Source: Guillardia theta CCMP2712 (lineage: Eukaryota > Cryptophyceae > Pyrenomonadales > Geminigeraceae). Taken from it: DNA of 64,000 nucleotides. The notes under the pieces are model-generated. The model had not been told where the DNA came from, searched no databases, and worked only from the letters and a program-made list of their open reading frames with translations. Numbering within the stretch: the stretch's first letter is position 1; the number at the start of each line of letters is the position of its first letter. Both the position numbers and the translations under genes were made by a program. Positions 60,600 to 64,000 of the stretch are shown piece by piece. Location: assembly GCF_000315625.1 (NCBI RefSeq), contig NW_005434495.1, positions 25,689-89,688 of the forward strand, in the 5' to 3' direction.

Positions 60600-61100
60600 C
60601 CTTGCTCTATTCTAGTCTAACAGGGATCTCGTGACCTGGCAGTTCGGCCCGACTTGGCTGGCCCTTATGGCAGCCGTGCTTCTGCTCTGCTCCCTCCTCT
60701 GATATACTTCAGTGGTCTTCCCCGGCCTCAGCCAGTGGAGTTTCCTCCGCCTGCCTTGGCCTGGGTCGTCCGTGCTTTCAACTTGTGTTGCTTCCTCGTC
60801 TCCGACACACCTTGGCGGTCTCGGCCGGCCTTCGGCCAGTGAGTGAATGAGGGATAAGGTGGTAGGTGGAATGCATATGGGTCCCTGGAACTCACGTCCC
60901 TTCCGAGTCCCCCGGGCCTCGGTCCGGACCGGGCCCGAGAGCCCGGCCGGCCTCCGCCCGGCCTCCTCCTCCCCCCTCCCCCACCGGCTTACCTGCCCTT
61001 ACCTTCGTTGCTTGCCCCATGTCCACCTCATTTATTTCTTCCTCCTTCCCCCCATGGGGCCCACAGCTCCGCTCCGCCTCTTGTCCACCTCTATCTGCAG
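60600..61100. other. Region between element copy 1 and a broken frame
   Basis: No supported gene. It has GC-rich sequence with two similar segments (CCGGCCTCAGCCAGTGGAG at about 60724 and CGGCCTTCGGCCAGTGAG at about 60827) and a GC block at 60905-60975. Confidence 0.5.
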
Positions 61101-61602
61101 AGCGTTACAACACGCGCAAGCCTGAAACAGGCTACAAGGAATGGCAAGCAGCAAAGCTCACCATGGAACGTAGACCTAACCAGATGGAAAGGCGAGAGAA
61201 TGGCCAAAAACGCGCAGGCGAGCTTCAGATGACCCAGGTAGCCGAAGATGCATGGCTAGAGGAGAGATGGAAAGACGGAGCGGCCCTGCAAATACCAGAC
61301 AGGTCAGCTCAGGGGGACATCCTGCCATACCCCCCTCCACCACCTCCCGCCCCATGCCCCGTCTCTCCACTCCAGCCACCTTCCCCCCCACCAGACATGC
61401 ACGCAGAGACAAACTCGAAGCACGACAAGGAGACTAGGGGGGAGGAGGAGCCATCAGCCCCAACGAAGATGCAAGAGAGGTACGCGTCCCACCTTCAATG
61501 GGCATCGGAGGCGGAGGAGCAAATCCTAACAGCAAGCAGCAACGCACACGAGGCTACCACCGATAGGTCAGTGCACTCAGCATGGGTGGAAACCCACAAG
61601 AG
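61101..61602 (+). pseudogene. Open frame cut off by telomeric repeats
   Basis: After a splice-acceptor-like CTATCTGCAG (ends 61100) the + strand reads ERYNTRKPETGYKEWQAAKL, QMTQVAEDAWLEERWKDGAA, a Pro-rich stretch, then ERYASHLQWASEAEEQILTA. The frame runs straight into GGGTTTAGGG repeats at 61603 and stops inside them (RGLGFRV). The C-terminus is therefore replaced by telomeric DNA. The family is unknown. Confidence 0.5.
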
Positions 61603-61639
61603 GGGTTTAGGGTTTAGGGTTTAGGGTTTAGGGTTTAGG
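61603..61639 (+). repeat. Interstitial telomeric array (GGGTTTA)5
   Basis: Five perfect TTTAGGG-type repeats in the orientation of a right-hand chromosome end, directly followed by the satellite array. Confidence 0.92.
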
Positions 61640-62409
61640 AGCCGGCCCTTAGTAAGAGCAGCCGGCCCTTAGTAAGAGCAGCCGGCCCTTAGTAAGAGCA
61701 GAGCCGGCCCTTAGTAAGAGCAGCCGGCCCTTAGTAAGAGCAGCCGGCCCTTAGTAAGAGCAGCCGGCCCTTAGTAAGAGCAGCCGGCCCTTAGTAAGAG
61801 CAGCCGGCCCTTAGTAAGAGCAGCCGGCCCTTAGTAAGAGCAGAGCCGGCCCTTAGTAAGAGCAGAGCCGGCCCTTAGTAAGAGCAGCCGGCCCTTAGTA
61901 AGAGCAGCCGGCCCTTAGTAAGAGCAGAGCCGGCCCTTAGTAAGAGCAGCCGGCCCTTAGTAAGAGCAGCCGGCCCTTAGTAAGAGCAGCCGGCCCTTAG
62001 TAAGAGCAGCCGGCCCTTAGTAAGAGCAGCCGGCCCTTAGTAAGAGCAGCCGGCCCTTAGTAAGAGCAGCCGGCCCTTAGTAAGAGCAGCCGGCCCTTAG
62101 TAAGAGCAGCCGGCCCTTAGTAAGAGCAGCCGGCCCTTAGTAAGAGCAGCCGGCCCTTAGTAAGAGCAGCCGGCCCTTAGTAAGAGCAGCCGGCCCTTAG
62201 TAAGAGCAGCCGGCCCTTAGTAAGAGCAGCCGGCCCTTAGTAAGAGCAGCCGGCCCTTAGTAAGAGCAGCCGGCCCTTAGCCTAAGAGCAGCCGGCCCTT
62301 AGTAAGAGCAGCCGGCCCTTAGTAAGAGCAGCCGGCCCTTAGTAAGAGCAGCCGGCCCTTAGTAAGAGCAGCCGGCCCTTAGTAAGAGCAGCCGGCCCTT
62401 AGTAAGAGC
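61640..62409. repeat. 20-bp satellite array, about 38 copies
   Basis: Near-perfect tandem copies of AGCCGGCCCTTAGTAAGAGC, with a few units carrying an extra 3 bp (AGAGCCGG junctions, for example near 61700 and 61843) and one variant at 62278-62283. The high identity suggests recent expansion. Confidence 0.97.
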
Positions 62410-62580
62410 ATGCTGCCCTGCGGCGCGTAGGGAGAGCGCAAGGGGACCGGTGGAAGCTGCGAGCAAGAGGTTCGTATAGTTCAAACAGCTTTCTAAGCAT
62501 GGTACTACAGTATGATGAGAGCGTTCGCAACCTGCTGTATCGGAGATCATGCCAATACACGCAGGGTGAGCGCTCTGGAG
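62406..62580. repeat. Terminal block of repeated element, copy 2
   Basis: From GAGCATGCTGCCCTG to GAGCGCTCTGGAGG, homologous to 58824-58980 with an 18-19 bp insertion after TTCGCAACC. Here it contains the start of the right gene copy. Confidence 0.85.
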
Positions 62581-64000
62581 GCCACGTCGAGGAGGCCGCC
62601 GACCTCGTCGAGAAGGTGAAGAACTTCACCAAGCGTTATCCGAATAGTCGGACAGCTTATGCTTGCAGAGCTGAGGGGGGATGCACTCCCGACGCTATCG
62701 CTGAAGCCATCCGCTCGACATGTCGGCAGGCGAGACGCGACCTGTTTGAAGACTCTCTGAGCGAATGGAGCTCAGAGTCGAGAGCATGGTTTATTCAACA
62801 GATGGAGGAGGCCAAGAAGCAGAATGTCGAGACATACATCGGCACCGAAGGCACCGAGGGGACCTCCTTCATCTCCATGACTCTCCTAGGGATTTCCTCG
62901 ATGTATGTTCGATGTATGTTCGAAGGCAGGACAGAATACGCCATCGAAGGGAGAGTCTTTCGAGCCACAGAGGTGAGCATTGCACATGACCGGTCGTTCA
63001 AGCTTCGAGCCAAGCGAGGACCTTGGGGCAAGGGAGGGAGCCTTGCCGAGCTATCACAGCTCTTAGCTCTTGGAGGAATGTCGACGGCTGAGATCGCTCA
63101 GATCTATCGATTTCAGCTGCTCTCGCAATCTCTTGCAGCCGCAGAGGTACAACCACTTGCGGGCATGCTCGTGCAGGGTCCTGGGCAGAGAGGTCGCAAG
63201 GGGCCGAGCCCGAAGACGTATGTTGCTGTTGGGGCAAGTACCGGAGCTCTCCAGCAGAGAGAGCTAGAGTGGGTGCTCAGCTCGCCTTCGACGGCAAGCT
63301 GCGAGCAGACCTTGGCCTCGTTCAGAGAGAGCGAGGCGATGGAGGGGGTGCATCTCACTCTCATCAGCGACGACGTCAAGCTCAGAGAGACGTTTGCAGT
63401 CGAGCTCACAGCCGACACCTTCGTGCCGAGGGGAAAGATTGCCAAGCAAAGGAGGGCACTTCGCGAGAGAGATCATGCGGGGCGCAGCAGCTTCAGAGTA
63501 CAGATCAAGTCGAGGTCAAGCATGAGCACAGGCCGCTTCTCGAGGAAGGAGATGGAAGCGCTGTGCGGAGGAGGTAACACATCGATCACGAGAGTCAAGC
63601 GAGCCATGTTGGAGTTAGCAAGAAGAATGAACCTCAAGCTTGTCAGCGTCGAGGTCGAGGAGGATCGTGACACGCTCAGCTGGGATGGGAGCCTGATAGC
63701 TCTCTCCCTGGCGACCAAGGCAGAGGCTCGACGCTTGATGGAAGACATGCCCTTCTACTTGGAAGGGATCCTGGAAGTCAAGCTGGAGGCGGTGGGGTTC
63801 AAACCCACTGTCAGCTCTCAGGAGGAAGAGGAGTGCGAGGAGCAAGCCCAAGAGCCCCAAGCCGCCGGGCAGCAGCAAGGCGCTGGATGGCTGGAGCTCA
63901 GCGACATCGACAGGATCACCATGGAAGCAGCGTCACCGTCAGGGCCAGTCGACCAACAGGTCTTGCTCGACCTCTCGACGATGCTCTTGGAGACATCAGA
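62499..64000 (+). CDS. Element gene, intact copy (unknown family, 3' end beyond window)
   Basis: The ATG at 62499 lies in the terminal block and opens MVLQYDESVRNLLYRRSC. The frame has no stop to 64000 (501 codons). Landmarks shared with copy 1 are VKNFTKRYPNSRTAYACRAE, CTPDAIAEAIRSTCRQARR, FISMTLLGISSMYVRCMFEG, IAHDRSFKLRAKRGPWGKGG, FRESEAMEGVHLTLISDDVK, MSTGRFSRKEMEALCGGGNT and MEDMPFYLEGILEVKLEAVG. A 12-bp direct duplication (CGATGTATGTT twice near 62900) marks a deletion of about 50 residues relative to copy 1 without breaking the frame. The C-terminus seen so far is Glu/Gln-rich. No polymerase, transposase or nuclease motif is recognised, so no function is assigned. Confidence 0.7.
   Translation, partial: MVLQYDESVRNLLYRRSCQYTQGERSGGHVEEAADLVEKVKNFTKRYPNSRTAYACRAEGGCTPDAIAEAIRSTCRQARRDLFEDSLSEWSSESRAWFIQQMEEAKKQNVETYIGTEGTEGTSFISMTLLGISSMYVRCMFEGRTEYAIEGRVFRATEVSIAHDRSFKLRAKRGPWGKGGSLAELSQLLALGGMSTAEIAQIYRFQLLSQSLAAAEVQPLAGMLVQGPGQRGRKGPSPKTYVAVGASTGALQQRELEWVLSSPSTASCEQTLASFRESEAMEGVHLTLISDDVKLRETFAVELTADTFVPRGKIAKQRRALRERDHAGRSSFRVQIKSRSSMSTGRFSRKEMEALCGGGNTSITRVKRAMLELARRMNLKLVSVEVEEDRDTLSWDGSLIALSLATKAEARRLMEDMPFYLEGILEVKLEAVGFKPTVSSQEEEECEEQAQEPQAAGQQQGAGWLELSDIDRITMEAASPSGPVDQQVLLDLSTMLLETS

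Larger units (their letters stand above)
58744..60600 (-). mobile_element. Candidate telomere-linked repeated element, copy 1
   Basis: Satellite, terminal block and a decayed gene copy on the - strand. The right-hand limit is unclear: no clean second terminal block was found right of the gene start, so this copy is probably truncated there. Classification as a mobile element is inference from copy number, inverted gene orientation relative to the shared terminal block, and attachment to telomeric repeats. Confidence 0.45.
62406..64000 (+). mobile_element. Candidate telomere-linked repeated element, copy 2 (runs off window)
   Basis: Terminal block plus an open gene in + orientation, preceded by telomeric repeats and satellite. 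The right end lies outside the window. Confidence 0.45.

Noticed and set aside
60866-61624. 252-residue + frame as a complete gene
   Set aside because: The left limit is GTG in GC-rich sequence and the right end lies inside telomeric repeats; only the part after 61100 looks coding.
61640-62409. CRISPR-like array
   Set aside because: 20-bp units are contiguous with no unique spacers; it is a satellite.

Overview
The window is nuclear DNA from a photosynthetic eukaryote with short introns (about 40-80 nt), and a cryptophyte alga such as Guillardia theta fits best. Proteins at 21398-22630, 35459-36853 and 44604-45445 start with a signal peptide whose predicted cleavage site is followed by Phe, as expected for import into a red-lineage secondary plastid. 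The first of these also carries a twin-arginine thylakoid signal. Chromosome-end repeats are of the TTTAGGG type, a ciliary assembly factor is present, and an EsV-1-7 zinc-motif protein is encoded. The species name is inference. No rRNA, tRNA or CRISPR was seen.

Layout. 0.1-7 kb: PX-domain protein, EsV-1-7 repeat protein, small acidic protein, CCHC zinc-knuckle protein. 7-10 kb: secreted alpha-1,6-fucosyltransferase-like enzyme with an EGF module. 11-19.5 kb: cohesin SMC1 and the dynein assembly factor DNAAF4, head to head. 19.6-22.6 kb: phosphate-carrier-like transporter and a thylakoid-lumen protein. 23.9-31.5 kb: Cys-rich secreted protein, HEAT/EF-hand locus, PKA catalytic subunit. 31.6-36.9 kb: small zinc ribbon, methyltransferase-like protein, histidine phosphatase, plastid-targeted unknown. 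37.7-44.5 kb: exons that are hard to assign, on both strands. 44.6-57.9 kb: plastid-targeted GNAT acetyltransferase, a divergent pair (LSm protein and ankyrin protein, both with secretory leaders and an LRGG motif), PDZ/coiled-coil membrane protein, a protein with two tandem copies of an unknown domain plus a GRFCS zinc finger, and a disordered protein.

58.7-64 kb is unlike the rest. Twice, a short run of telomeric repeats is followed by a 20-bp satellite, then a 157-175 bp block, then a copy of one unknown gene. The gene is inverted between the two copies, so the block behaves as a terminal inverted repeat. The left copy is decayed.  The right copy is open for 501 codons and leaves the window. 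This looks like an undescribed element joined to telomeric DNA, and it is the most interesting item here.

Intron-exon models were built by hand from splice signals and reading-frame continuity, so outer limits of multi-exon genes are better supported than every junction. Several introns appear to use GC-AG rather than GT-AG.
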